Positions 10,801 to 19,692 are shown, counted from the first letter of the stretch. The stretch is DNA of 64,000 nucleotides from Occallatibacter riparius (GCF_025264625.1 NZ_CP093313.1:4092001-4156000); one strand, 5' to 3'. Notes: generated by a model not told the origin, from the sequence alone. A program made the numbers and translations.

Positions 10801-12391
10801 CCTGCGCAAAGAGCTGCTTGAAGTAGTTGAACAGCGGCTGTGGGCGGTCGGACAAGCACGCGAGCGGCGTGTCAGTTCCCATCGAGCCTACAGGCTCTTC
10901 GCCCTTCGCGCCCATGGGCGCAAGCAGAATGCGGAGGTCCTCTTCGCTGTAACCGTAGGCGCGCTGGCGGCGCAGCAGCGTCTCAGGGTTCGAAGCAATC
11001 ACGCGCGAAGGCTCAGGCAACTGGTCGAGCGTGACCTGTTGCTCCTGCAGCCATTGCGCATAGGGCTTGCGCGCGGCCAGTTCCTTCTTGATTTCAGCGT
11101 CGGCAATGATCCGCTTCTGTACCGTATCGACCAGGAACATGCGGCCCGGCTGCAGGCGGCCCTTCTTGCGGATGTCCTCGGCGGGCGCGTCGATTACGCC
11201 TGCTTCCGAAGCGAGAACGACGATGTCGTCCTTCGTAATCATGTAACGGCCGGGGCGCAGCCCGTTGCGGTCGAGCGTCGCGCCAATCACGCGGCCATCC
11301 GTGAAGGCAATCGCGGCGGGCCCGTCCCACGGCTCCATCAGCGATGCGTGGTACTCGTAGAACGCGCGCTTGTCCTCGTCCATATCAGGATTGCCGGCCC
11401 ACGCTTCGGGGATCAGCATCGCCATGACATGGGGCAGGGAACGGCCGGACTGGAAGAGGAACTCGACGGCATTGTCGAGTGAAGAAGAGTCGCTGCCGTC
11501 CGGCACGATCACCGGGAAGAGGTCTTCAATCTTCTCGCCGTGCAGCGGATGCTCCAGCACGCCCTGGCGTGCGTTCATCCAGCTCACGTTGCCGCGAATC
11601 GTGTTGATTTCACCGTTATGCGCCACATAGCGGTACGGATGCGCCAGTTTCCAGCTTGGGAAGGTGTTGGTCGAGAAGCGCTGGTGCACCAGCGCAAGCG
11701 CGCTCTTGACAAGCGGATTGGCAAGCTCGAAGTAGAACTTCTCGATCTGCGGGGCCAGCATCAGGCCCTTGTAGATGATGGTGCGACACGAGAACGAAGG
11801 AATGTAGAAGAATTCCTTGTCTTCAATGTCCGACTCGCAGATCTCGTTCTCCGTACGGCGGCGGATCTTGTAGAGAAGACGCTCGAACGCCTCCTCGTCA
11901 AGTCCCTCGGGCCGGCGCACGAACAGCTGCTCTATATAAGGTTGCGAAGCGCGCGCTTCGCGGCCAATGGCATCGCCATTCACCGGCGTGTCGCGCCAGC
12001 CAATCACCGTCGCGCCCTCTTCGTTCGCAATCCGCTCAATCACGCCTTCGCACTGCAGGCGGCTGTGCTTATCCACGGGCAGGAAGCACATGGCCACGCC
12101 GTAACCGCCTTCTCCAGGCAGAGGCATCCCCAGTTCGCCGCACTCGCGTGCAAAGAACACGTGCGGAATCTGAATCAGAATTCCCGCGCCGTCCCCGGTC
12201 TCGGGATCGCATCCCGCTGCACCGCGATGGGTCAGGTTGATCAGAACTTCGAGGCCCTTGCGGATGATCTCGTGGCTCTTCTCACCACGAATGCTGGCGA
12301 CCAGGCCCATGCCGCAGTTGTCGTGCTCGTTCTGCGGATGATAGAGCCCTTGAGCGTCAGGTACACGAATACCGCGATCGGATGATTGCAT
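7844..12391 (-). CDS. gltB: Glutamate synthase large subunit
   Basis: A 1515-residue GOGAT alpha subunit. A class II glutamine amidotransferase domain begins at Cys26 (HDNCGMGL), normally exposed by removal of a short propeptide. An FMN-binding synthase domain follows with the 3Fe-4S cysteines in CIMMRKCHLNTCSVGIATQ. A glycine-rich GXGXG beta-helix lies at the C-terminus. It is the first gene of the gltBD operon. About 150 bases of leader precede it, with a strong hairpin near the start codon. Confidence 0.97.
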   Translation of the reverse strand: MQSSDRGIRVPDAQGLYHPQNEHDNCGMGLVASIRGEKSHEIIRKGLEVLINLTHRGAAGCDPETGDGAGILIQIPHVFFARECGELGMPLPGEGGYGVAMCFLPVDKHSRLQCEGVIERIANEEGATVIGWRDTPVNGDAIGREARASQPYIEQLFVRRPEGLDEEAFERLLYKIRRRTENEICESDIEDKEFFYIPSFSCRTIIYKGLMLAPQIEKFYFELANPLVKSALALVHQRFSTNTFPSWKLAHPYRYVAHNGEINTIRGNVSWMNARQGVLEHPLHGEKIEDLFPVIVPDGSDSSSLDNAVEFLFQSGRSLPHVMAMLIPEAWAGNPDMDEDKRAFYEYHASLMEPWDGPAAIAFTDGRVIGATLDRNGLRPGRYMITKDDIVVLASEAGVIDAPAEDIRKKGRLQPGRMFLVDTVQKRIIADAEIKKELAARKPYAQWLQEQQVTLDQLPEPSRVIASNPETLLRRQRAYGYSEEDLRILLAPMGAKGEEPVGSMGTDTPLACLSDRPQPLFNYFKQLFAQVTNPPIDPIREELVMSLISYIGTERNILEETPENCHTLKLPHPILTNRDLEKLRRVSSGDLLATTLPALFRAEDGEKGLKQALDDLASRASHAVSSGYTLLIISDRGVDSTYAPIPSLLAMAAVHNRLVREKTRTQVALIIESGEPREVMHFALLIGYGASAINPYLAIETLHDLKRRGLLPHNVTGNQAEKNFVKGINKGLLKTFSKMGISTLQSYRGAQVFEAVGLNKALVDAYFSGTASRIEGVGLDVLAREAQMKHSFAFQPLTDSETELVVGGQYQYRVNGEYHLLNPLTISKLQHAVRANNPATFQEYTDLIDGQNRTLCTLRGLLQLKYAEHPIAIEEVEPAKEIVKRFVTGAMSYGSISKEAHETLAIAMNRIGGMSNTGEGGEDEARFKPDANGDSRRSAVKQIASGRFGVTTNYLVNADELQIKMAQGAKPGEGGQLPGHKVDEVIAKTRHSIPGVGLISPPPHHDIYSIEDLAQLIYDLKNVNPQSRIAVKLVSEVGVGTVAAGVSKAHADVVLISGDSGGTGASPLSSIRHAGLPWELGLAETQQVLLLNDLRSRIRVQTDGKLQTGRDVTIAALLGAEEFGFATTPLITMGCIMMRKCHLNTCSVGIATQDPVLRAKFTGQPEHVINFFFFIAEQVREHMAKLGFRTFDEMVGRVDKLDSVLAEAHWKAKGIDLSAILYLPELPSRVARRCVKKQDHGLDQALDHALIEKAAPALKSKKLVKHSFSIRNIHRTVGAMLGGEIARRYGSEGLPDETIHFKFHGSAGQSFGAFVPSGVTLELEGDSNDYLGKGLSGGRIIAYPPRTSSFLPEESILVGNVVLYGATSGEVFLNGIAGERFAVRNSGATAVVEGVGDHGCEYMTNGTVLVIGSTGRNFAAGMSGGIAYVYDDAGDFATRRCNQASVDLEPLANPDDIVLVRGLLERHRDLTGSPRAAWILDNFEKAQGSFIKVFPHEYKRVLGVPRLEKAEVHHG

Positions 12392-12415
12392 AGAAAACCC
12401 TTTGCGATCAGATGC

Positions 12416-12438
12416 GACGGCATAGGAATGATGCCGTC
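12416..12438 (-). promoter_or_regulatory. Leader hairpin upstream of gltB
   Basis: A perfect 8-bp inverted repeat (gacggcat / atgccgtc) with a 7-base loop ends about 25 bases before the gltB ATG. It could affect ribosome access or mRNA stability. No known riboswitch consensus was recognised. Confidence 0.35.
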
Positions 12439-12539
12439 AGGAGCTAGATCAATTACCGATGCTCGTGCGATGTCCGCCGAGGTTTCAGAGGTTCAGCGTG
12501 CCAGCGTCCTGAATAGGTGGCTCCGAGTGGTGCTGGAAT

Positions 12540-12566
12540 TTTTAATATAACCGAAATGATCGTCAA
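12540..12566 (-). promoter_or_regulatory. Candidate gltBD promoter
   Basis: Reading the minus strand, TTGACG (12566-12561) is followed by an AT-rich stretch with TATATT and TTAAAA but no ideally spaced -10 box. The site lies between the pckG terminator and gltB, which is the right position. Weak evidence. Confidence 0.3.
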
Positions 12567-12602
12567 GACAAAGAGCGAATTCGCGTAAAAAGTCAATCAA
12601 AA

Positions 12603-12635
12603 GCCCCGCGGACTGTGCATCCGCGGGGCCTTTTT
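12603..12635. terminator. Intrinsic terminator after pckG
   Basis: A perfect 10-bp GC-rich stem (gccccgcgga / tccgcggggc) with a 7-base loop. It is followed by ttttt on the plus strand and by ttttgatt on the minus strand. It lies 17 bases beyond the pckG stop and insulates pckG from gltBD. Confidence 0.85.
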
Positions 12636-12651
12636 GGGTCACGGCGCGTAA

Positions 12652-14490
12652 TTACAGCCTATATATCAACAACTCGCGCTCGTAGATCATTTCGGGCGGC
12701 AGGTGGTCGTGCAGGTCGATAAAGAGTCCTTCGTGCCCGATGATCTCCTGCTTCCAGGCCTCGCGATCGAACTCCATTAAGTTGTCAAAGGTCTCCTGCG
12801 GGAATTCCAGGCCCGACCAGTCAATGTCGTCGTAACGCGGCACCCACCCGATGGCTGTTTCGCGTCCATGTGTGCGCCCCTGCACGCGTTCTACAATCCA
12901 GCGCAGCACACGCATGTTGTCGCTGAACCCCGGCCACATGAACTTGCCGTTCTCATCCTTGCGGAACCAGTTCACATGAAAAATGCGTGGAGTACGATCA
13001 AGTCCGCGCTGCATCTTGAGCCAGTGCCGGAAATAGTCGCCCATGTGGTAGCCGCAGAAGGGCAGCATCGCCATTGGATCGCGCCGCACCTTGCCCACGG
13101 CTCCTGCCTGGGCTGCCGTCGTCTCCGATCCCATAGTCGCGCCGATGTACACGCCACTCGACCAGTTGAATGCCTGGTACACAAGCGGCAGCGTCGTCGA
13201 TCTGCGCCCGCCAAAGACAATAGCCTCGATGGGCACGCCATTCGGCGACTCCCAGTCGGGGTCCATCGTGGGACATTGCCTTGCCGGAGCGGTGAAGCGG
13301 CCGTTGGGGTGCGCCGCGGTGCGGCCGGTCTGTTTTGCAATCTCAGGCGTCCAGCGCTCCCCACGCCAGTCTTCACACTCGGCCGGTGGTGTGTCGGTCA
13401 TGCCTTCCCACCACACCCCGCCTTCCGGCGTGAGCGCGACATTGGTAAAAATAGAGTTTTTCGCCAGCGTCATCATTGCCATCGGGTTCGTCTTCTTGCT
13501 CGTTCCCGGAGCGACGCCGAAGAACCCCGCCTCTGGATTGATCGCGCGCAGGTTTCCATTCTTGTCGGGCCTGATCCACGCGATGTCATCTCCGACGGTC
13601 CACACCTTCCAGCCCTTCATCGCCTTTGGTGGGATCAGCATCGCGAAATTCGTCTTGCCGCATGCCGACGGAAATGCCGCCGCCACATACGTCTTCTCGC
13701 CCTGCGGATCTTCCACGCCGAGAATCAGCATGTGCTCAGCCATCCAGCCCTCGTCGCGCGCAATATTAGACGCGATGCGCAACGCGAAGCACTTCTTCGA
13801 GAGCAGGGCATTGCCGCCGTAGCCCGATCCGTACGACCAGATCTCGCGCGTCTCCGGGAAATGCACAATGTACTTCGTCTCGTTGCACGGCCACGCCGGA
13901 TCGTGCTGTCCTGGCTTCAGCGGCATGCCCACCGTGTGCATACAGGGCACAACACGCACCTCGTCCTTGTCGATCTCGGCAAACACCGGCGCGCCGATCC
14001 GAGCCATAATGCGCATGTTCACGACGACGTAGGGAGAATCCGTGAGCTGTACGCCGATCCCCGACATCGGCGAGCCCACCGGTCCCATGCTGAACGGCAG
14101 CACATACATCGTCCGCCCTTGCATGCAGCCTTTAAATAGCTGCTTCAGGCGCCTGCGCATCACGAACGGATCTTCCCAGTTGTTAGTGGGGCCCGCGCCG
14201 TCCTTCGAGAGCGAGCAGATGAAAGTGCGGTCTTCGACTCGCGCCACGTCGCTTGGCGACGACCGCGCGTAATAGCAGCCCGGCCAAAGCTTTTGATTCA
14301 GCTTGATGAATGTGCCCGCCCGCACCAGGCGCTCGCACAAAAAGTCGTACTCTTCCTGCGATCCATCGACCCAGTGAATTGCATCGGGACGGCAGAGCTC
14401 CGCCATCTTCTCCACCCAGCGGATCAGGTGCTTGTTTTTCGTCAGGACTTTCGTACCCAGGGCCGAGTCAACCGCGACAGACGCTTTCAT
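12652..14490 (-). CDS. pckG: Phosphoenolpyruvate carboxykinase (GTP)
   Basis: Catalyses GTP-dependent interconversion of oxaloacetate and phosphoenolpyruvate, the entry to gluconeogenesis. The length, 612 residues, is typical of the GTP class rather than the shorter ATP class. The kinase P-loop FPSACGKTN lies at about residues 273-281, followed by a metal-binding GDDIAWIRPD segment and the GVAPGTS motif. A GGAGGAG site precedes the start. It is a single-gene unit upstream of gltBD, linking carbon and nitrogen metabolism only by proximity. Confidence 0.96.
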   Translation of the reverse strand: MKASVAVDSALGTKVLTKNKHLIRWVEKMAELCRPDAIHWVDGSQEEYDFLCERLVRAGTFIKLNQKLWPGCYYARSSPSDVARVEDRTFICSLSKDGAGPTNNWEDPFVMRRRLKQLFKGCMQGRTMYVLPFSMGPVGSPMSGIGVQLTDSPYVVVNMRIMARIGAPVFAEIDKDEVRVVPCMHTVGMPLKPGQHDPAWPCNETKYIVHFPETREIWSYGSGYGGNALLSKKCFALRIASNIARDEGWMAEHMLILGVEDPQGEKTYVAAAFPSACGKTNFAMLIPPKAMKGWKVWTVGDDIAWIRPDKNGNLRAINPEAGFFGVAPGTSKKTNPMAMMTLAKNSIFTNVALTPEGGVWWEGMTDTPPAECEDWRGERWTPEIAKQTGRTAAHPNGRFTAPARQCPTMDPDWESPNGVPIEAIVFGGRRSTTLPLVYQAFNWSSGVYIGATMGSETTAAQAGAVGKVRRDPMAMLPFCGYHMGDYFRHWLKMQRGLDRTPRIFHVNWFRKDENGKFMWPGFSDNMRVLRWIVERVQGRTHGRETAIGWVPRYDDIDWSGLEFPQETFDNLMEFDREAWKQEIIGHEGLFIDLHDHLPPEMIYERELLIYRL

Positions 14491-14679
14491 GAACGGACTG
14501 CGCTCCTCCCCGCCATTTTAACCGCGAAAGATAGAGGCATGTCCGATTCGGACGACCGGCTCCATCGCTCCAGCGTGCGTGCGGTTCCCTTAACGCAAGA
14601 TCGTCGGGCAAATCAACCGCAAAGCCTATTCGAGCATCGGAATGAAAGGATGGAAGTGTCTGCGCGGCGAGGGCCCTGC

Positions 14680-15771
14680 ATGTCCATGGATACAGAGAAT
14701 CAGACCAAACATATCCTTATTACCGGCGGAGCCGGATTCATCGGCGCCAACTTGGTCGCGCATCTGCTCGCTGCGACCGACGCCCGAATTACCATCTTCG
14801 ACAATCTCTCCCACCCCGGCGCAGAACTGAACCTGATGTGGCTCCGTTCGCAGGCACACGCCACACGCCTGCGCTTCCTGCGCGGCGACGTGCGCAGCGC
14901 AGTTCGTATCCGAGATGCCGCGCGGGACGTCGACGAGATCTATCACCTCGCCTCCCGTTGCGAAGGCACCTCCGAATCGCGGGAAAACTTCGACACGAAC
15001 GTGACCGGAACCCTCAACGTGCTTGAGGCCGCACGCGGCTCCAGTCGCAGACCGATAGTCTTCTACATCTCAACTTCAAAGGTCTACAACGCGATCAGCT
15101 CCGATGCGCTGCAGCAGCAGGGAAATCGGCTGCAGCCCGTCGACCCTGATTTCCAGGGCATCTCCGAACGCGCGCAGGCGAACTTCGCCCTCCCCACTGT
15201 CTGCTCACGCGCCACGGCGGATCATCACGTCACCGACTACGCGCGCTTCTACGACGTGCCCACCCTTGTCCTCCGCGCTGATACGGTCGCCGGTCCCCGG
15301 CAGTTCGAGAAGGCAGGCCGGGGCTGGGTCTCGCACCTTGTTTACTCGGTCCAGGCCGGGCGCCCCGTTACCGTCTATGGCAGCGGTCTGCAGGTACGCG
15401 AAGTCCTCCATGTCTCGGATGTGGTGAGTGCCTTGATGGCCGCGCGCGATTTCCGCGCAGTCACCACCGGCAATGTCTACAACATCGGCGGCGGTCCCGC
15501 CCACACGGTTTCCGTGAACGAGATGATCGAGTTAATCGAGCGCGTTTGCCACCGGCAGGGCCAGGTGCATCACGCACCGGCAAGGCCCGAAGATCCCCTG
15601 TTTTTCATGTCCAACAGTTCCAGGTTCAGAACCGTCACAGGCTGGTTCCCGCGCCGGTCGCTCGAGCAGACGGTGCGCGACATCGCCGCGTTCTGGCACG
15701 CGCAACAATCGCGGATCCACCTCACTTCAAGGCCCATGCGTGCGGTTCCACAGCATCGGCACGCCGCCTGA
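14680..15771 (+). CDS. Extended SDR, nucleotide-sugar epimerase-like, with substituted catalytic residues
   Basis: A 363-residue Rossmann protein with an intact NAD site (LITGGAGFIGANL). It most resembles CDP-paratose/tyvelose 2-epimerases: the STSKVY strand, YARFYDVPTLVLRAD, GPRQF, GWVSHLV and GSGLQVREVLHVSDV all match that family. Where the family has PYGxSK, this protein reads PTVCSR, so the YxxxK pair is Thr173 and Arg177. NAD binding looks preserved while catalysis looks lost or altered. The start at 14680 is chosen for GAGGG six bases upstream. No sugar-nucleotide genes flank it. The fold is clear; the activity is doubtful. Confidence 0.88.
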   Translation: MSMDTENQTKHILITGGAGFIGANLVAHLLAATDARITIFDNLSHPGAELNLMWLRSQAHATRLRFLRGDVRSAVRIRDAARDVDEIYHLASRCEGTSESRENFDTNVTGTLNVLEAARGSSRRPIVFYISTSKVYNAISSDALQQQGNRLQPVDPDFQGISERAQANFALPTVCSRATADHHVTDYARFYDVPTLVLRADTVAGPRQFEKAGRGWVSHLVYSVQAGRPVTVYGSGLQVREVLHVSDVVSALMAARDFRAVTTGNVYNIGGGPAHTVSVNEMIELIERVCHRQGQVHHAPARPEDPLFFMSNSSRFRTVTGWFPRRSLEQTVRDIAAFWHAQQSRIHLTSRPMRAVPQHRHAA

Positions 15772-15788
15772 ACTTCATCTGACAAAAG

Positions 15789-15822
15789 GAAGAGCTCCCC
15801 AAGTTGCCCTGAGGAGCTCTTC
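15789..15822. terminator. Bidirectional hairpin between convergent genes
   Basis: A perfect 10-bp inverted repeat (gaagagctcc / ggagctcttc) with a 14-base loop. On the minus strand it is followed by cctttt. It separates the SDR gene from the alcohol dehydrogenase gene. Confidence 0.65.
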
Positions 15823-15837
15823 TCGTTGCGCAGCGTT

Positions 15838-17031
15838 TTAAGCAGCCTTCTTCTCAGCCCACGGATCGATAACGATCTTCGTCACCTTGTCCTTCTTGTC
15901 GCGCCAGATCTTGTACATCTCCGGCGCCTCATCCAGCGTAATGCGATGCGAGATGAGGAAGGTCGGATCGATCTGCCCCTTCTCGATGCGCTCCAGCAGC
16001 GGCTTCATATACTTCTGCATGTGCGTCTGACCCATCTTCATTGTCAAGCCTTTGTTCATCGCCGCGCCAAACGGAACCTTGTCCAGCAGCCCGCCATACA
16101 CCCCCGGAATCGACAACGTTCCACCTTTGCGCACACCAATGATTGCCTGCCGCAACACGCCGGGCCGGTCGGTTTCCATGAACAGGGCCGTCTTCACCTT
16201 GTCGTACACGTACTGCAAATCGTTGGAGTGCGCCTCCATACCCACGGCGTCAATTGCACAATCAGGTCCGATGCCTCCGGTGAGATCCTTCAACGCCGTC
16301 AGCACGCTCACGTCTTCCTCGGAGTAGTCCACGGTGATGGCCCCCAGCTTCCGTGCCAGTTCTAGCCGCTCTGGGAACCGGTCGATCGCGATCACCCGCG
16401 CTGCGCCAAGCATGAATGCGCTTGAGATCGCGAACAGCCCTACCGGACCGCAGCCCCAAACCGCAACCGTGTCGCCCTCTTCGATATTCGCGTTCTCCGC
16501 GGCCATATAGCCAGTCGGAAAGATATCCGAGAGGAATAGCACCTTCTCATCAGGAAGATCGCTCTCGATCTTCAGCGGCCCCACGTTGGCGAATGGCACT
16601 CGCACATATTGCGCCTGACCTCCGGCATATCCGCCCAACATATGCGAATAGCCAAACAGACCCGACGGCGTGTAGCCATCTAGGGTCTCCGCGATGTGCG
16701 CATTGGGGTTGGTGTTGTCGCACAGCGACCATAGCTGCTTACGACAGAACAAACAATTCCCGCAAGAAATCGTGAACGGCACAACCACGCGATCCCCCCG
16801 CTTCAAGTTCGTCACATCGCGGCCGACCTCCTCCACAATGCCCATGAATTCGTGTCCCAGAATGTCGCCCTGCTCCATCGTGGGGATAAAGCCATCGAAC
16901 AGGTGCAGGTCCGACCCGCATATCGCCGTCTTCGTGATCTTCAATATCGCATCATGCGGATTGAGCAATGCCGGGTCCGGCACGTTCAGCGTCTCAATCT
17001 TGCTCTTTCCCATCCAGCAAACTGCCTTCAT
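15838..17031 (-). CDS. Zinc-dependent alcohol/formaldehyde dehydrogenase-like protein
   Basis: A 397-residue medium-chain dehydrogenase. The catalytic zinc site appears as Cys38 in AICGSDLHLFDG and GHEFMGIV. The structural zinc site is CGNCLFCRKQLWSLC with four cysteines in the usual spacing. The NAD site is VWGCGPVGLFA. The 'GSDLHLF' subtype with a long C-terminal half resembles the glutathione-independent formaldehyde dehydrogenase branch; the natural substrate is unknown. It is last in a likely minus-strand group after an SDR and an SRPBCC protein, with 106 bases between it and the latter. Confidence 0.9.
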   Translation of the reverse strand: MKAVCWMGKSKIETLNVPDPALLNPHDAILKITKTAICGSDLHLFDGFIPTMEQGDILGHEFMGIVEEVGRDVTNLKRGDRVVVPFTISCGNCLFCRKQLWSLCDNTNPNAHIAETLDGYTPSGLFGYSHMLGGYAGGQAQYVRVPFANVGPLKIESDLPDEKVLFLSDIFPTGYMAAENANIEEGDTVAVWGCGPVGLFAISSAFMLGAARVIAIDRFPERLELARKLGAITVDYSEEDVSVLTALKDLTGGIGPDCAIDAVGMEAHSNDLQYVYDKVKTALFMETDRPGVLRQAIIGVRKGGTLSIPGVYGGLLDKVPFGAAMNKGLTMKMGQTHMQKYMKPLLERIEKGQIDPTFLISHRITLDEAPEMYKIWRDKKDKVTKIVIDPWAEKKAA

Positions 17032-17137
17032 CGTCCACTCCTTTTTCCAGGTATGCCCCGTGCCTCATCCTTGCGATTTATTTTTGTCGCAAGGGTGGGA
17101 GACCACGATGCTGGATAACCCTCAAGTTGAAAGTCGT

Positions 17138-17785
17138 TCAGCTCGCGCGCTTCAATCCCGGCGGCGTCTTGATGTGCTCGCCGTACAGCTCGGCTTTGAG
17201 GTTCCCGCTCATGCCGCGCGGCCCATGCGGCTGTCCCTGCGTGCGCGGAATCTCGCCCGTCTCCATAAACGCCTTGAAGTGACGCAGGTTCTCAATCACC
17301 GACTGCTTCGGGTTGCGATTTCTGACGGTATCGATCGCGGTCTTCGCCTTGCCCTCGCCGAACTCCTGCAGATAGGTGATCAGTGTTCCGCGGCCGCCCG
17401 GCGCTTCGTCGAAGATCACCTCGCCGGCGTTATAAGCGTCTCCTTGAATGGTGCGCCAAGCGATGCGCTTGCCCGGTTCATCCTGCATCAGCTCTTCATC
17501 CCACTCGGTCGTCTTCCCATCCACGTCCCAAACCCAGTGCGAGATCTTGGGACCAGTGATGCGCACTTCCTTGATCTGCTCCTGCCACAAGGGCACAGCG
17601 TTGTAGTTGCGCCACAGTTCGTAGCAGTCCAGCGGGCTGGCCTGCACCAGCGCCGTGGTGCGCACCCACGTCTTGCCGTCCATGTCCGCGGGCGGCGGCA
17701 TATACCGGCCGTTCTCAATCACTCCGGCGCTGCCCACACGTGGCAGGTCTTCCCGGTTCGGAGTCTCTCTCAATGCATCTGCCAT
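17138..17785 (-). CDS. SRPBCC-superfamily protein (cyclase/dehydrase-like)
   Basis: A 215-residue soluble protein with a START/Bet v1-like ligand-binding fold. The typical opening (TALVQASPLDCYELWRN) is followed by PLWQEQIKEV and a WDEELMQDEPGKRIAW turn, as in polyketide cyclase/coenzyme Q-binding-like proteins. The start at 17785 has GGAG seven bases upstream; a TTG four codons earlier would lie on that site. The SDR gene ends 27 bases upstream, so the two are probably cotranscribed. Ligand unknown. Confidence 0.82.
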   Translation of the reverse strand: MADALRETPNREDLPRVGSAGVIENGRYMPPPADMDGKTWVRTTALVQASPLDCYELWRNYNAVPLWQEQIKEVRITGPKISHWVWDVDGKTTEWDEELMQDEPGKRIAWRTIQGDAYNAGEVIFDEAPGGRGTLITYLQEFGEGKAKTAIDTVRNRNPKQSVIENLRHFKAFMETGEIPRTQGQPHGPRGMSGNLKAELYGEHIKTPPGLKRAS

Positions 17786-17812
17786 AAACGTCTCCAATGC
17801 TTGAAACTAGCT

Positions 17813-18595
17813 CTACTTCTCGTCCAAGGGCCGCGCCATCTTCTCGTGCATGGCGCCCTTCACTTCTCCTGGAATCGCATTCGCCAGCTTGCCCTCGATC
17901 TTGGTCTTCAGCGATGCCGCATACACATGATCCTTCTCGGCGAACAACGCTTCGAGCCCTTCTTTCGCCACATCGTCAGGCTGGCTCTCGCTCTTGCCTT
18001 CGCTGCCGACCTTCGTGTTATCCATGCCGGCACGATGAAAGAAATCCGTATCCGTAGGTCCCGGCTGCAGCGCCGTCACCGTCACGCCCGTGTCCTTCAG
18101 TTCGAAGCGCAGACTGTGCGCGAACGACAGCACGAAAGCCTTCGTCGCCGCATACACTGCCTCACGCGGCGCCACCATCTCGCCCGCGATCGATGACGTG
18201 AACAGGATCCTGCCCTCCCCGCGCGCAGTCATCTGCTTCACCACGTACTTAGCCAGGTGAATGGTGCTGGCGCAGTTCAGGCTCACCATATCCAGCTCCT
18301 CATCCAGGTCCGTATCCTTGAACAACCCGCCCACGCCAACACCGGCGTTGATACAGGCAACATCGACCGGCTGCCCTAATTCCTCGATCTCTTCCCACAG
18401 CTCATCCACGCCATCTGGAGTAGCCAAATCAACTCTGGCCTCCAAAACGTTGCGCCCTAACGCCCGAAACGTCTCGGCCGCTTCCGTCAGCCGCTCACCA
18501 GCCGAGGCCACCACCAGGTCGTATCCCCGCCGCGCCAGCTCCACGGCCAACTCATAACCAATTCCGCTTGAAGCACCCGTTACAACAGCAAGCAT
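17813..18595 (-). CDS. Classical short-chain dehydrogenase/reductase
   Basis: A 260-residue oxidoreductase with the TGASSGIGYE cofactor motif at the very N-terminus. It has an NAGVG strand, a catalytic Ser in FTSSIAGEM and the Tyr-Lys pair in VYAATKAF. The start is the ATG at 18595 with GGGAGAG upstream; a longer in-frame reading adds 43 residues without family similarity. It is the first gene of the SDR-SRPBCC-ADH group. The substrate cannot be told. Confidence 0.9.
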   Translation of the reverse strand: MLAVVTGASSGIGYELAVELARRGYDLVVASAGERLTEAAETFRALGRNVLEARVDLATPDGVDELWEEIEELGQPVDVACINAGVGVGGLFKDTDLDEELDMVSLNCASTIHLAKYVVKQMTARGEGRILFTSSIAGEMVAPREAVYAATKAFVLSFAHSLRFELKDTGVTVTALQPGPTDTDFFHRAGMDNTKVGSEGKSESQPDDVAKEGLEALFAEKDHVYAASLKTKIEGKLANAIPGEVKGAMHEKMARPLDEK

Positions 18596-18792
18596 CCCCA
18601 CTCTCCCTTTTCGCAACCGGCACAATCCGGCCGCGACCGTATCCTGCCTTTTGCCACTCGCTGTGATGCAGGAAGAGAGAAAAGAGCAGCCACCAGAATC
18701 CGATAGTGCGAAATGACCTTCCACGCCTTGTCTTTGCAGCCAATCATCAACAACTTACCTGGCATCCAAATCAGCAGGCGGACACCAAGTGC

Positions 18793-19692
18793 ATGGCAGC
18801 TCAGGGCGACATTCGCATCGGCATCTCCGGCTGGCGCTACAAAGGCTGGCGCGGCAGCTTCTATCCCGAGAAACTGCCGCAACGCGCCGAACTGGAGTAC
18901 GCTGCGCGGCATTTCAACGCCATTGAGCTGAATGGCTCCTTCTACTCCCTCCAGCGCCCGGAGCACTTCGCCCGCTGGTATGACGAGACCCCGCCCGGCT
19001 TTGTCTTCTCCGTCAAAGGCTCGCGCTATGTAACCCACATGCTGCGCCTGCTCCGGATTGAAACCGCTCTTGCCAACTTCTTCGCCCAGGGCGTGTTGCG
19101 GCTTAACGAGAAACTTGGACCCATCCTCTGGCAGTTTCCGCCGCAGGTGAAGTTTGATCCAACTCGCTTTGCTGCCTTCTTTTCGCTGCTGCCGCGCACC
19201 CACGCTGAAGCCGCCGACCTCGCCCGCCTGCACGACCACCGGCTCGACGGCCGCGCCTACCTGGATGTTGCGAAGGACCGCCCCATGCGCCACTGCGTCG
19301 AGATCCGTCACGACAGTTTCGTCAGCACCGACTTCATCGCGCTGTTACGCAGGCACCGCGTCGGCCTCGTGGTCGCCGACACAGTCGATTGGCCACTGCT
19401 CATGGATGTCACCGCCGACTTCGTTTACTGCCGCCTGCATGGCAGCGAGCAACTCTATGCCAGTGGCTACGAACCCAAAGCCATTTCGGATTGGGCCGAT
19501 CGCGTCCATCGCTGGTCCACAGGTCAGGAAGTGCACGACGGCAATAAGGCGTGCGCTAAAGACGCTCGCCTCCGAAGAACCCGCGACGTCTACGTCTTCT
19601 TCGATAACGACGCCAAGGTGCGCGCACCATTCGACGCGCAGGCGCTCACCAAAGCGGTCTCCCGCCTATCGTCACTCCAGCTTGCATCGTGA
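18793..19692 (+). CDS. DUF72 domain protein (YecE-like)
   Basis: A 299-residue soluble protein with the DUF72 opening (IRIGISGWRYKGWRGSFYP), ELNGSFYSLQ, FVFSVKGSRYVTH and LWQFPPQ strands, and a C-terminal DVYVFFDND element. This is a TIM-barrel family of unproven biochemical role. The start at 18793 was chosen because homology begins at once; an upstream ATG at 18706 would add 29 unlikely residues. The ribosome site is weak. It precedes the SDR-GH15 pair by 67 bases in the same direction. Confidence 0.87.
   Translation: MAAQGDIRIGISGWRYKGWRGSFYPEKLPQRAELEYAARHFNAIELNGSFYSLQRPEHFARWYDETPPGFVFSVKGSRYVTHMLRLLRIETALANFFAQGVLRLNEKLGPILWQFPPQVKFDPTRFAAFFSLLPRTHAEAADLARLHDHRLDGRAYLDVAKDRPMRHCVEIRHDSFVSTDFIALLRRHRVGLVVADTVDWPLLMDVTADFVYCRLHGSEQLYASGYEPKAISDWADRVHRWSTGQEVHDGNKACAKDARLRRTRDVYVFFDNDAKVRAPFDAQALTKAVSRLSSLQLAS

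Noticed and set aside
7896..12385. Long plus-strand open frames opposite gltB (up to about 377 codons)
   Set aside because: Same cause as above; the minus-strand protein carries all GOGAT motifs.
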